29,754 nucleotides of DNA. Source: a virus. The stretch spans positions 1-29,754 of IMG/VR virus record IMGVR_UViG_3300033571_003572. One strand, written 5' to 3'. The notes beneath the pieces are model-generated. The model saw only the letters and a program-made list of their open reading frames with translations, had not been told where the DNA came from and ran no database searches. Position numbers and translations under genes: made by a program. Position 1 is the stretch's first letter, and each line of letters opens with the position of its first letter. Shown piece by piece: positions 15,067 to 23,636 of the stretch.

Positions 15067-15537
15067 ATGTTCGATTTAATGCAAACTAAAATTGGCGAAT
15101 TACTGTTAAAATCCAAAGGTTTGGACTTTGCGACAATTTGGCGCGCCGTGTTTGAGGATCAGCAATTCAAAACGGAAATTTTAGATTGGATTCGTTGGGA
15201 ACAGTTGTATAATGAGGGAATTGATGAGTTAGGGCAAATTATCGGGACTTATTCGAGTTACACGGCTATGTTAAACCCAACAAAAGCCGCTGGAACACCT
15301 TACACATTATACGACACAGGCGCGTTTTATAATTCAATGGTTATAACAGTAATTGAAAACGGTATTGAAATCGACGCTGACCCCATTAAAACGGACGAAT
15401 TCGGACAAACAACGGATTTATTTAACGAATACGGGGACGGAATTATCGGGTTAACCGACGAACACAAAACATTATTAGCCGATGAACTTATTTCGAGGTT
15501 TCAAATCGAAATCGAACGATTATTATTTAACGATTGA
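15067..15537 (+). CDS. conserved-looking tail-module protein (156 aa)
   Basis: The 156-residue product is acidic. It begins with a helical region (TKIGELLLKSKGLDFATIW, then EILDWIRWEQLYNEGID), followed by TPYTLYDTGAFYNSMVITVIENG, a motif that reads like a beta-hairpin core seen in phage neck and tail-completion proteins. It ends in a helical acidic tail (DEHKTLLADELISRF). It starts directly after a terminator-promoter junction and overlaps the next ORF if that one starts at 15482. The start could alternatively be ATG 15079. I infer a structural or assembly role from position only. Confidence 0.65.
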   Translation: MFDLMQTKIGELLLKSKGLDFATIWRAVFEDQQFKTEILDWIRWEQLYNEGIDELGQIIGTYSSYTAMLNPTKAAGTPYTLYDTGAFYNSMVITVIENGIEIDADPIKTDEFGQTTDLFNEYGDGIIGLTDEHKTLLADELISRFQIEIERLLFND

Positions 15538-15952
15538 CGAAATGCCATTGTATAATTGGATTCAATGCCACAACGGAAAACCCGAATTTGCGCGTAAAGG
15601 TTCAAATGGAACACCTGAACGCGATGTCGTGGCTTGGCAAACAATTTACGACAGTTATATCGGCGAATTTGGATTGTCGGACATTCAAAAAAAACTATTC
15701 GACGCAATGAAAAAACGTGCATTGTTGGAATTGGATTTCGTTATTACAGGCGATCGATTCAAGTTAACCGAAATCGAAATACAAATCGCAAAAATGGACG
15801 CGATGTTATCGAACAAAGGTTCGGGAATAACAATCGAACAAATGTTAATTTATATTTCGAAATGGTTGGGACAATGGTTAAACCCTCGAAATATAACAGT
15901 AAAGGAATACTTTAATTTAATAGAACAGTATGGCAAAGCAAATAAAGGCTAA
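15482..15952 (+). CDS. tail-module protein before the tape measure (chaperone position)
   Basis: From ATG 15482 the product has 156 residues and overlaps the previous gene by 56 bases in another frame. From ATG 15542 it has 136 and no overlap. I favour 15482, because the extra residues (MNLFRGFKSKSNDYYLTIDEMP) look like a natural start running smoothly into LYNWIQCHNGKPEFARKG. The remainder is mostly helical (SDIQKKLFDAMKKRALLELD and TEIEIQIAKMDAMLS). It overlaps the tape measure start by 23 bases. Genes here usually encode tail-assembly chaperones that bind the tape measure; no frameshift fusion is obvious. Confidence 0.6.
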   Translation: MNLFRGFKSKSNDYYLTIDEMPLYNWIQCHNGKPEFARKGSNGTPERDVVAWQTIYDSYIGEFGLSDIQKKLFDAMKKRALLELDFVITGDRFKLTEIEIQIAKMDAMLSNKGSGITIEQMLIYISKWLGQWLNPRNITVKEYFNLIEQYGKANKG

Positions 15953-18854
15953 CGACTTATTTGAAAGCGATGATATTTTTAGGGGCATTCGCGAATCAGC
16001 CGAAAAAACGATCGTAACGATTGATAAATTAAACGCGGAATTTAAGCAAACCGCCGAGGGACTTAAAAATACCATTGGCAACGCCGATTTGGGTTCGACG
16101 AAAGGAATTAACGACTTTACAAAAGCGACAACACAGGCGAACCAATTACAAAAGGAGGCCGCCGAACTTGCTAAAATGCGAGCCGAAGCGGAAAAACAGG
16201 CCGCAATCGCGCAACGTGAACAAGCCAAAGCACAGGAACAGGCTATTAAAACCGCCATGGCTGAAGCAAAAGCAAAGGAACAAATGGCGAAAGCCGCTGA
16301 AAAAGTCGCAAAAGCGGCTCAAAATGAAGCGTCAAGTTATAAGCAATTAGAAAAAAATACGCGCGACCTTAAAAATCAATCGAAAGAATTGGCCGCGCAA
16401 ATGCTCGAGCTCGAAAAAACGGGTCGTAAAAATACACAGGCGTACGCGGACCTCGAAAACCAATATCGGGACGTAACAAAAGCGGCTCAAGAGGGCGACC
16501 ATGCGTTAAAGGGAATCGATAAAACAGTCGGGGACAATTTCCGAAACGTCGGTAATTACGAGGGCGCTACAAAGTCGTTAAAATTGGAATTGCGACAATT
16601 AACACAGGCATTGCAACAAATGGAAACGACCGATCCGCGGTTCGCTGAAATGGCTCAACGCGCTGGGGACTTAAAGGATCAAATCGGGGACACACAGGCT
16701 GTAATTAAAGCAACAGGCGGAACAGCGGTCGAAACGTTATCGAAAGGTTTATCGGGTGTTGGACAAATTGGAATCGCGGCGTTTCAGGGTGTCGAATCGA
16801 GCATGGCGTTAATGGGTGTTGAATCCGAGGCGGTAATGGAAACCATGATGAGGTTACAAGCCCTCGCAGGATTAGGGGACGCGCTCGAAACATTGGGCGG
16901 TTTAGGGGACAAATTAACCGAAATTCGCGCGGCATTTGTAGCAACAGCGGCCAAAATGGGGTTAATGACAACAGCGAAAACGGTCGACACGGCGGTTACT
17001 GTTGGACAAACAGCGGCAACCGAAACGGCAACGGTCGCAACGTCGGGACTTGGTAAAGCCATGAAAGCATTACCTATTGTTGCCATTATCGCTGGTGTTG
17101 CCGCAATCGCGGCGGCGTTCATTGCATTCGGAACTGAACAAGAACAATTAGTCGACAAACAAGCCGCGTTAAATGACACAATGGACGAATTCCGTTCAGC
17201 AACGGCTGGCGCAGTTGAACAAACAACAAAGGTCGGTAACGCTTTCAAATTGGCTCGCGAGGGTGTAATGTCCAAAAAGGACGCGTTGGCCATGTACAAC
17301 AAAGAATTGGGCGGAACATTTGGCGAGGCTAAAAACTTGAATGAAGCCGAGGAATTATTTAGAGCAAAAACGGACGCGTATATTAAAGCGGTCGGATTAC
17401 GCGCCCAGGCCGACGCAATTTTGAAAAAATCAGCCGAGGAACAAGTTAAATCGTTGGAAATTCAAATGGCCCTCGACGATCGCAAAAGTAAAACAAACGG
17501 ACAGGGGGGCTGGTTATCTTTACAAGATGAGGTAACAAAAGGTTTAGAAGAAGAAGTAAGATTATCGGAAAAACGCGCAAAAGTTTATGCCGACATGGCC
17601 GCCGATTTGACCGCACAAGCAATGCGAATCGAGGAAAAAAATAAAATAACGGTTCAAAGCGAGGAAAAAACGACAAAAGCGGTTGAAAAAACTACAAAAG
17701 CAATCCAAAAACAAAAGGATTTAACAATACAATTAACATCGACGTCAAAAACAGCCGCACAGGAACTCGAGGAATGGGGCAAAAAACACAAAATTTTAAT
17801 CGATGTCGACGCCATGGAGGCTGTAAATGAGGCATTAAAAGAACGTTCCAAAATTGCGGCCGACATTGCTGTTTTAGACGCTGAAATGGCGTTAACACGC
17901 GCTAAAGAAAAAGGCGACACGACCGAAATAGCAAAAGCGCAAAAGTATTTAACCGACGCTAAAATTAAGGCAATCAATGAACAATTAAAACTCGATTTGG
18001 AGGCAAACGCTGACAATGGCGCCAAACGTTCATTGATTGAAAAACAAGCCGAAGCGGATATTTTGGCCGCACAAAACGAATTCGCCGCCGAATACATCGA
18101 TAATGAAAAAAAGATGTTCGAGGAATCCGCAAAAATGGCGGAACAAACAGCAAATTTTTTCGTTGAACAAAGCGAAAAAAAGATCGCGCAAATCGATAAG
18201 GAAATGGACGCGGCACAAAAGCAATTCGATAATTTACAGGAATTAGCAAATAACGGTAACATTTCAGCAAAGGAATCATTAGCCGAACAGCAACGAATAA
18301 TTAACGAGGCGAACCAGCGTAAAGAACGCGAAATGCGACGACAACAGCGAATTAAATTAGCCGAATCCGTTTATTCAACGTACGCGGCAAAAGTTGCCAG
18401 CGGATCAAAAAACCCATTACAGGAAACGATAACCGACACGGCAATGTTACAAACATTTATCGCGTCGTTACCTACATTCGAAAGCGGAATCGAGGACACA
18501 GGTTCGAATGGTCGAGGATTGGACGGCAAAGGGGGGTTTTTGTCCGTGTTACACCCGAACGAACGTGTTATGCCGAAATCGTTAAACGAACAAATTGGTT
18601 CAATGTCCAATGAAGCGTTGGCAAAATTAGCAATGGAATATCAGGCCGGAAAATTAGTCGCTGGACACAAAGGGGCTGAATCCATACAATTAGCGGTTTT
18701 AGTTAATGAAATGCGCGACCTTAAACAGGTTATTCAAAACAAACCTGAAACTAATATCGAGCTCGGCGAAATAACACAGTCGGTAATGGAAATTGTAAGG
18801 TCCACAAAAACAGGCAACACGAAAACGTTTAATCGATTTAAGGTTAGGAAATGA
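15930..18854 (+). CDS. tape measure protein
   Basis: With 974 residues this is the largest gene, as expected for a siphovirus tape measure, whose length sets tail length. Residues 65-165 are an Ala/Lys/Glu/Gln-rich coiled coil (AEAEKQAAIAQREQAK and similar). Residues 380-400 (ALPIVAIIAGVAAIAAAFIAF) form one strong hydrophobic segment of the kind thought to insert into the host membrane during DNA entry. Further long coiled coils lie at about 530-620 and 720-830. The C-terminal part (about 840-974) is globular (GGFLSVLHPNERVMPKSLN). No lysozyme or peptidase domain is recognised. It overlaps the next gene by four bases (ATGA). Confidence 0.9.
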   Translation: MAKQIKANDLFESDDIFRGIRESAEKTIVTIDKLNAEFKQTAEGLKNTIGNADLGSTKGINDFTKATTQANQLQKEAAELAKMRAEAEKQAAIAQREQAKAQEQAIKTAMAEAKAKEQMAKAAEKVAKAAQNEASSYKQLEKNTRDLKNQSKELAAQMLELEKTGRKNTQAYADLENQYRDVTKAAQEGDHALKGIDKTVGDNFRNVGNYEGATKSLKLELRQLTQALQQMETTDPRFAEMAQRAGDLKDQIGDTQAVIKATGGTAVETLSKGLSGVGQIGIAAFQGVESSMALMGVESEAVMETMMRLQALAGLGDALETLGGLGDKLTEIRAAFVATAAKMGLMTTAKTVDTAVTVGQTAATETATVATSGLGKAMKALPIVAIIAGVAAIAAAFIAFGTEQEQLVDKQAALNDTMDEFRSATAGAVEQTTKVGNAFKLAREGVMSKKDALAMYNKELGGTFGEAKNLNEAEELFRAKTDAYIKAVGLRAQADAILKKSAEEQVKSLEIQMALDDRKSKTNGQGGWLSLQDEVTKGLEEEVRLSEKRAKVYADMAADLTAQAMRIEEKNKITVQSEEKTTKAVEKTTKAIQKQKDLTIQLTSTSKTAAQELEEWGKKHKILIDVDAMEAVNEALKERSKIAADIAVLDAEMALTRAKEKGDTTEIAKAQKYLTDAKIKAINEQLKLDLEANADNGAKRSLIEKQAEADILAAQNEFAAEYIDNEKKMFEESAKMAEQTANFFVEQSEKKIAQIDKEMDAAQKQFDNLQELANNGNISAKESLAEQQRIINEANQRKEREMRRQQRIKLAESVYSTYAAKVASGSKNPLQETITDTAMLQTFIASLPTFESGIEDTGSNGRGLDGKGGFLSVLHPNERVMPKSLNEQIGSMSNEALAKLAMEYQAGKLVAGHKGAESIQLAVLVNEMRDLKQVIQNKPETNIELGEITQSVMEIVRSTKTGNTKTFNRFKVRK

Positions 18855-20569
18855 GGCATTTGTTAAACGGCGTTGAAATTACGCCACGGAATCGCGATTC
18901 AATCGGTGTAGTTAGTACATTCGAGGGTAACCCCGACGAACTTTCGTTAAACGTCGATTCATTGGTTTTACCTCGCGAGGCGTACGATATTATAAAACAG
19001 CACATTGAAACGATTGGATTGTTTGAGGGAATACCGTACACCGTTGAATCGGCTGGCGTAACGCTCGATTATTACATCGACTTAACTGATCCGTCGAACA
19101 CATTTCGTTCGTACGAATGCGAGGTTAAAATAAAACGTCGTAAAGCAATCGATAATTTTAGCGACAACGCGGCTGGAACATCGTTCGAATTGATGTTAAA
19201 AAAGGGTGTCGAATTTCCAACGTTCAACGTGCCGTATGTTATAATTAAGGATAACCAAACCGAACTCGCGTTAATTACGGGCATAACGCTGTACATGATG
19301 ACAACGGCGTTAATTCAATCAATTAAGGACCTCGCGACAACCATTTCACAGGGAATTCAGGCCAGCACCCCAAACGCTGGCGTACCGCCGTCGATTGACA
19401 CGGGGGACATTATCGCGTACATTATCAATATAGCGGCGCAGGTCGTATTTATCGCCGCGCAATTACTCGCAATTATTCAAATGGCGACAAAGTTTTTCGC
19501 GCTGATATTTCCACCTGTTCGAAATTTATTAGGTTGCACAATTTGGGACTTAATGCGCGTATCGTGTGAACATTTGGGTTATCAATTCGAATCGAGTTTA
19601 GCCGTTGAATGTCCTAATTATACAGTTTTACCTGTTCCATTGGTTCGAAATAGGAAATCGATATTTGATTTTGTGCCAGAGGATTTAATAGCACCGTTTA
19701 ATAAGGGTGTTCCCTCATCGAGCGACACGACACCAACGATTAAAACGCTATTCGACGCGGCTGAAACTACATTCAACGGGCGAACGCGCGTTGTTAATGG
19801 TGTGGTTAGGTTTGAGCGTCGCGATTGGTGGGCAAACGTAACACCAAACACAATTATTCCAGCGTTAAACATACAGGCTAATCGGACCGACGAATTTTCG
19901 TATAATACGGACGATGTTTGGAAACGTTACTACATTCATTATAATTTAGACCCGTCCGACATTCATACAATGGACAAAATTTATAATTATTCCGACGCTG
20001 AATATAGCACCGAACCGACAAACGTTGTTAACGAGGATTTAGTTTGTATTAAAGGACTGAACGACGTTAATGTACCGTTTGCCATGGGGGCGCGTAAAGA
20101 GGGGTTAAATTGGCTCGAAAAATTAGTAAAGGAAATGTTCGAATTTATCGATTTTGTAACAGGAATTTTCGGTGGCGGTACAAATTTCGCGGCCAAAATA
20201 GAAAACCGAATCGGTGTGTTAATGGTGTCCCAAAATTATTTTACCGTTACAAAATTGCTTTACACGGTTAACGGAAAACAACAGCCAGATTATTTGGATT
20301 GGATCGCGGCGCGTTCGTTATGGGGACGATTCCACGCAATAAATCAAATTCAATTAAATGATTACGTTATAAAAAATGAGGCGCGTATTCAAATGACACA
20401 ATCCGAATTTGTAACTTTGCTAAATAACAATTTCGCCGAAATTAACGGGGTTATGTGTGAAATTTTACGAATTGAATGGATCGACGAAAAATCATTTGCA
20501 CAAATAACGTACAGGGAACGGAATAATTATTCAACAGGTAAGGTTACAACGTTAACAATTAACGACTAA
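18851..20569 (+). CDS. distal tail/baseplate protein with a hydrophobic insert
   Basis: The 572-residue product starts in an ATGA overlap with the tape measure, the normal place for the distal tail or hub protein. Residues 1-140 are beta-rich (MRHLLNGVEITPRNRDS, then STFEGNPDELSLNVDSLVL). Residues 187-221 form a long hydrophobic stretch (DIIAYIINIAAQVVFIAAQLL and on to FFALIF), unusual for a baseplate protein and possibly membrane-active or buried in the hub. From about 225 to 572 the protein looks globular, with several Trp/Tyr-rich strands. I infer a tail-tip role from position; no family is recognised. Confidence 0.6.
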   Translation: MRHLLNGVEITPRNRDSIGVVSTFEGNPDELSLNVDSLVLPREAYDIIKQHIETIGLFEGIPYTVESAGVTLDYYIDLTDPSNTFRSYECEVKIKRRKAIDNFSDNAAGTSFELMLKKGVEFPTFNVPYVIIKDNQTELALITGITLYMMTTALIQSIKDLATTISQGIQASTPNAGVPPSIDTGDIIAYIINIAAQVVFIAAQLLAIIQMATKFFALIFPPVRNLLGCTIWDLMRVSCEHLGYQFESSLAVECPNYTVLPVPLVRNRKSIFDFVPEDLIAPFNKGVPSSSDTTPTIKTLFDAAETTFNGRTRVVNGVVRFERRDWWANVTPNTIIPALNIQANRTDEFSYNTDDVWKRYYIHYNLDPSDIHTMDKIYNYSDAEYSTEPTNVVNEDLVCIKGLNDVNVPFAMGARKEGLNWLEKLVKEMFEFIDFVTGIFGGGTNFAAKIENRIGVLMVSQNYFTVTKLLYTVNGKQQPDYLDWIAARSLWGRFHAINQIQLNDYVIKNEARIQMTQSEFVTLLNNNFAEINGVMCEILRIEWIDEKSFAQITYRERNNYSTGKVTTLTIND

Positions 20570-20788
20570 ATGGAAAATTTGAAATCAGTAATCGAACAGT
20601 TAAATAAAACGTTGGTTCAAGTTAAAATTGAACAGGCGAATTTAACGGCGAAAATGACCGCTGAACAGCGTTTAATGGTTGCACCTATACAATCCGACAT
20701 TACAGCGGCGTTGGACGCGTTAAAACGTGGCGACATGACCGCATTAAATAATTTACAATCGAAATATGCCGATACAAATAAACAGTAA
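20570..20788 (+). CDS. small helical tail-module protein (72 aa)
   Basis: The ATG immediately follows the previous TAA. The product is almost entirely helical, with heptad-like Leu/Ile/Val spacing (LKSVIEQLNKTLVQVKIEQ) and a second helix (IQSDITAALDALKRGDM). Its 3' end overlaps the next gene by 23 bases in another frame. It may be a small coiled-coil assembly factor or tail-tip component. No family is recognised. Confidence 0.65.
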   Translation: MENLKSVIEQLNKTLVQVKIEQANLTAKMTAEQRLMVAPIQSDITAALDALKRGDMTALNNLQSKYADTNKQ

Positions 20789-23021
20789 ACAATTCGTCGA
20801 CGTTTTTTCGAATGCGACAACGTATTACCAGGCGAACGCTGGCGACCGAACAGCGGTTCAATTTGAATTAACGGAAAACATACGCGTTCAGTCGGGCGGT
20901 GCGAACAATTTTTCATTGGATCCGATTAACAATATCATTATCTGGCCTACGGGTAATTTTCTCGATGAGGGTTTTCGCGTTGGGGACGATGTGGAAATTA
21001 ACGTTTACACGAATGGGGGTTCGATAATTTCTTCGACAGTTACGACAGTTACCAATGTAACAGCAAACAACCTCGATGTTAATTCGATTCCTGTTTGGTA
21101 CGACTTTACGGCTGGCGAAATTTTGCGCGTAACCGTAACGGGGCGCAAACGCGAGGGGTTAACATTATTCGTAAACCATGTAAGCAACGGCGCAACAGGT
21201 AATCGGTTTTCATTGATCGACGGCGAGGCAACAACGTTTACATTTGATTTATCAGGCACCACGACAGGGGACACGGTAACAGGAACGCAAGTCGGTAACC
21301 GTTCGGGACAATTCGACGCGATTGTTATAATTACCGATAATACTGTTTACCCGTCCGACACGCGGAATTATCAATTAAACATGTTAATCGTTCAATCTGG
21401 GCAATACAACGAAACGTCGTTTGATACGTCGGGCGCGTTAAAACTTTACGTCCAAACCGATTGGCAATCATTACTTGGCGAACCATACAATAACACGACG
21501 TTTATAATTTCGGACGACGCAAATACGGGTTGGTACGATCAGGCTTTTAATACGGGAACGCCGTTCGGAACATTGGTTCAGGGTATTTCGTCCCTCGATT
21601 ACGCGATACCAACAACGGGACAATTTGTTATTGATTGGACAACGACGGATTGGGCTGTCGGTGGGGCATATTTTTCGACCGATGAGGCGTATTATAAGAA
21701 CCGACCGTTTACACAATCGCAATTATCAATGTGTTTACCGTCGACGGGGGTATCGTATGGTTCAGTGTTTTCGTCGCAATTCAATGAATTCGGCGCCGCA
21801 TGGACAATTAACATAACGGGTGTAACGACATCGGGTTCAATTTCGACATTCGATTTTGTCTTTACACCAAACGCGGCGTTTACCTCATTTATGGACACAC
21901 GCGTCGAAAACGATCGAACGTTTTATTTGTGGTTCAAAGTTGGAAATATAAACCTGTTATTGTTTGACGGTCAAATGTCAAAATCGGCACCCGTCGCTGG
22001 GGAATTGTTAAACGTTCGTTCGATATTTTTGGACCATGGACAAAATTATCAAGTTTCGTACGACAGCGCAACAGGATTCGAGGGGAATTTGGAGGACGAT
22101 GTACTGTTTTCAGGCGTGTTTTTGTTTGAAAAAACAAAGGTTTACGATTCTTTTACGGGTCGAATCGAGGCGTTTAACAGCGTAACAGGGGAAAAATTTA
22201 CCTTACATTCGGTATTTTATGACCTTACCGCTATTCCTTTCAATGGAATAAATCAGTTAATTTACCAATCGCAACCAATCATTAACACGTTACCGACGTC
22301 GAGCGAAAAACGGATTTCAAATTTGTATTTGAATTACGAGGACACCTCGACACATTACGGCGTGTTTTTTTCGTTACCGTTTTTTTACCGTTGGGAGTAT
22401 TGGTTACAACAAACAAACGCGGACGCTGATTTTTACCCGTTCCAACAAACGCGTAATTGGTTGCCATACGATACGGCGGCAAATTGGACCGTTCGTTTAT
22501 ATTGCGAGGCAATTACCGACGGCCTGGCGTATGTGTTTACTGACAATTTAACGATTAAAGATTACGATTCGACCGCTGATATAAAACAAAATGTCGAATT
22601 ATTTATCGATTCAACAGGCGACCAAGTCGGCGTTGTCGTGGAAAACGAGTTAATGCGAATTGTAGGAACATCGGAATTAACAAACGGGGACATTTGGGAC
22701 AGCTCAAACATTTGGGGAATGCTTACCATTGAACCATTTGAAAACGCGCCGCGATCAATAGCGTCGAGCGTGGTAACATACGACGGTAACCCAAACAATC
22801 CATTAACACCGTTGTCGGGAATTATTACGCCGATAACGTACCCGTCGCCAAACGTGGCACGAATGGAATGTTATTTCAATCCGAATTTGATTAACTTAAC
22901 GAATGGGGTTAAATTTACAGTAAAAATTAAAGGTTGCACATTGTCGAGTGAACTGTTAAAAGTAACAACAAAGGACGAACAAAAGGTAACAACGGAAAAC
23001 GAACCTAAAATAATATCGTAA
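20766..23021 (+). CDS. large baseplate/tail-fibre structural protein
   Basis: The 751-residue product is beta-rich from end to end, with many Thr, Ser, Asn, Gly and aromatic residues, as in tail-tip and fibre proteins. N-terminal sequence AVQFELTENIRVQSGG and a region with TGRKREGLTLFVNHVSNG suggest successive beta-sandwich domains. The last 20 or so residues carry a short near-repeat (KVTTKDEQ then KVTTENEP) that may be a flexible linker. It lies between the small helical protein and the receptor-binding candidate, consistent with a baseplate side component. I cannot name a family. Confidence 0.65.
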   Translation: MPIQINSKQFVDVFSNATTYYQANAGDRTAVQFELTENIRVQSGGANNFSLDPINNIIIWPTGNFLDEGFRVGDDVEINVYTNGGSIISSTVTTVTNVTANNLDVNSIPVWYDFTAGEILRVTVTGRKREGLTLFVNHVSNGATGNRFSLIDGEATTFTFDLSGTTTGDTVTGTQVGNRSGQFDAIVIITDNTVYPSDTRNYQLNMLIVQSGQYNETSFDTSGALKLYVQTDWQSLLGEPYNNTTFIISDDANTGWYDQAFNTGTPFGTLVQGISSLDYAIPTTGQFVIDWTTTDWAVGGAYFSTDEAYYKNRPFTQSQLSMCLPSTGVSYGSVFSSQFNEFGAAWTINITGVTTSGSISTFDFVFTPNAAFTSFMDTRVENDRTFYLWFKVGNINLLLFDGQMSKSAPVAGELLNVRSIFLDHGQNYQVSYDSATGFEGNLEDDVLFSGVFLFEKTKVYDSFTGRIEAFNSVTGEKFTLHSVFYDLTAIPFNGINQLIYQSQPIINTLPTSSEKRISNLYLNYEDTSTHYGVFFSLPFFYRWEYWLQQTNADADFYPFQQTRNWLPYDTAANWTVRLYCEAITDGLAYVFTDNLTIKDYDSTADIKQNVELFIDSTGDQVGVVVENELMRIVGTSELTNGDIWDSSNIWGMLTIEPFENAPRSIASSVVTYDGNPNNPLTPLSGIITPITYPSPNVARMECYFNPNLINLTNGVKFTVKIKGCTLSSELLKVTTKDEQKVTTENEPKIIS

Positions 23022-23635
23022 TGGGCGCAAAAATAAATGAATACCCGAACGAAATAACGTCCATTGGGGCGTTGGATTATTTCGACAGCGACGCATGGAA
23101 CGGCGCGAATTATCAAACCGCAAAATTAAGCGGTGCAAACTTAAAAAATCAGGTCCAATCGTGGGCTTCCGAACGTGGTTTCGGTTCGTTCTTTGACACA
23201 TCGACGCAAACATGCGCGTCGGGTACAATTAAAGCAATGAAAGTAAACAATTCGGACGCATTTAATAGCGGTGTTTTCGTTGGTATTGACATTGACGCAA
23301 ACCCTACATTATTCACGGTGTCGAATGCTGGTATTTATAACATTCAATTTAGCGCACAATTAAATCGAACGTCGGGCGGATCATCGAAAACCGTTTCAAT
23401 TTGGTTACGAAAAAACGGTGTCGATATTCCAAACACGGCAACACATGTAAGCGTTCAGGCAAACGCTGGTAAATTGGTCGCGGCGTGGAATTTCTTTGTT
23501 GAAATTGGCGCGACTGATTCAGTACAAATTATGTGGTCGCAAGACGACGCAATCGACATTTTATATCAGGCCGCCGATTTGGTGTTACCACACCCAGCCG
23601 TTCCGTCCGTAATTATAACAATTAACCGCGTTTAA
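23021..23635 (+). CDS. tail fibre tip with C1q/TNF-like receptor-binding domain
   Basis: The 204-residue product has a short N-terminal linker (GALDYFDSDAWNGANYQTAKL, approximately 17-37) that reads like the attachment segment of phage fibre proteins. It is followed from about residue 54 by a C1q-like jelly-roll domain: FGSFFDTSTQTCASGTIKAM, then FTVSNAGIYNIQFSAQLNRT, SIWLRKNGVDIPNTATHV, and a final IPSVIITINRV-type strand (SVIITINRV). Such domains form trimers and often bind host surface polymers. This is the best candidate for the host receptor-binding protein. It overlaps the upstream stop by one base. Confidence 0.75.
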   Translation: MGAKINEYPNEITSIGALDYFDSDAWNGANYQTAKLSGANLKNQVQSWASERGFGSFFDTSTQTCASGTIKAMKVNNSDAFNSGVFVGIDIDANPTLFTVSNAGIYNIQFSAQLNRTSGGSSKTVSIWLRKNGVDIPNTATHVSVQANAGKLVAAWNFFVEIGATDSVQIMWSQDDAIDILYQAADLVLPHPAVPSVIITINRV

Positions 23636-23636
23636 C

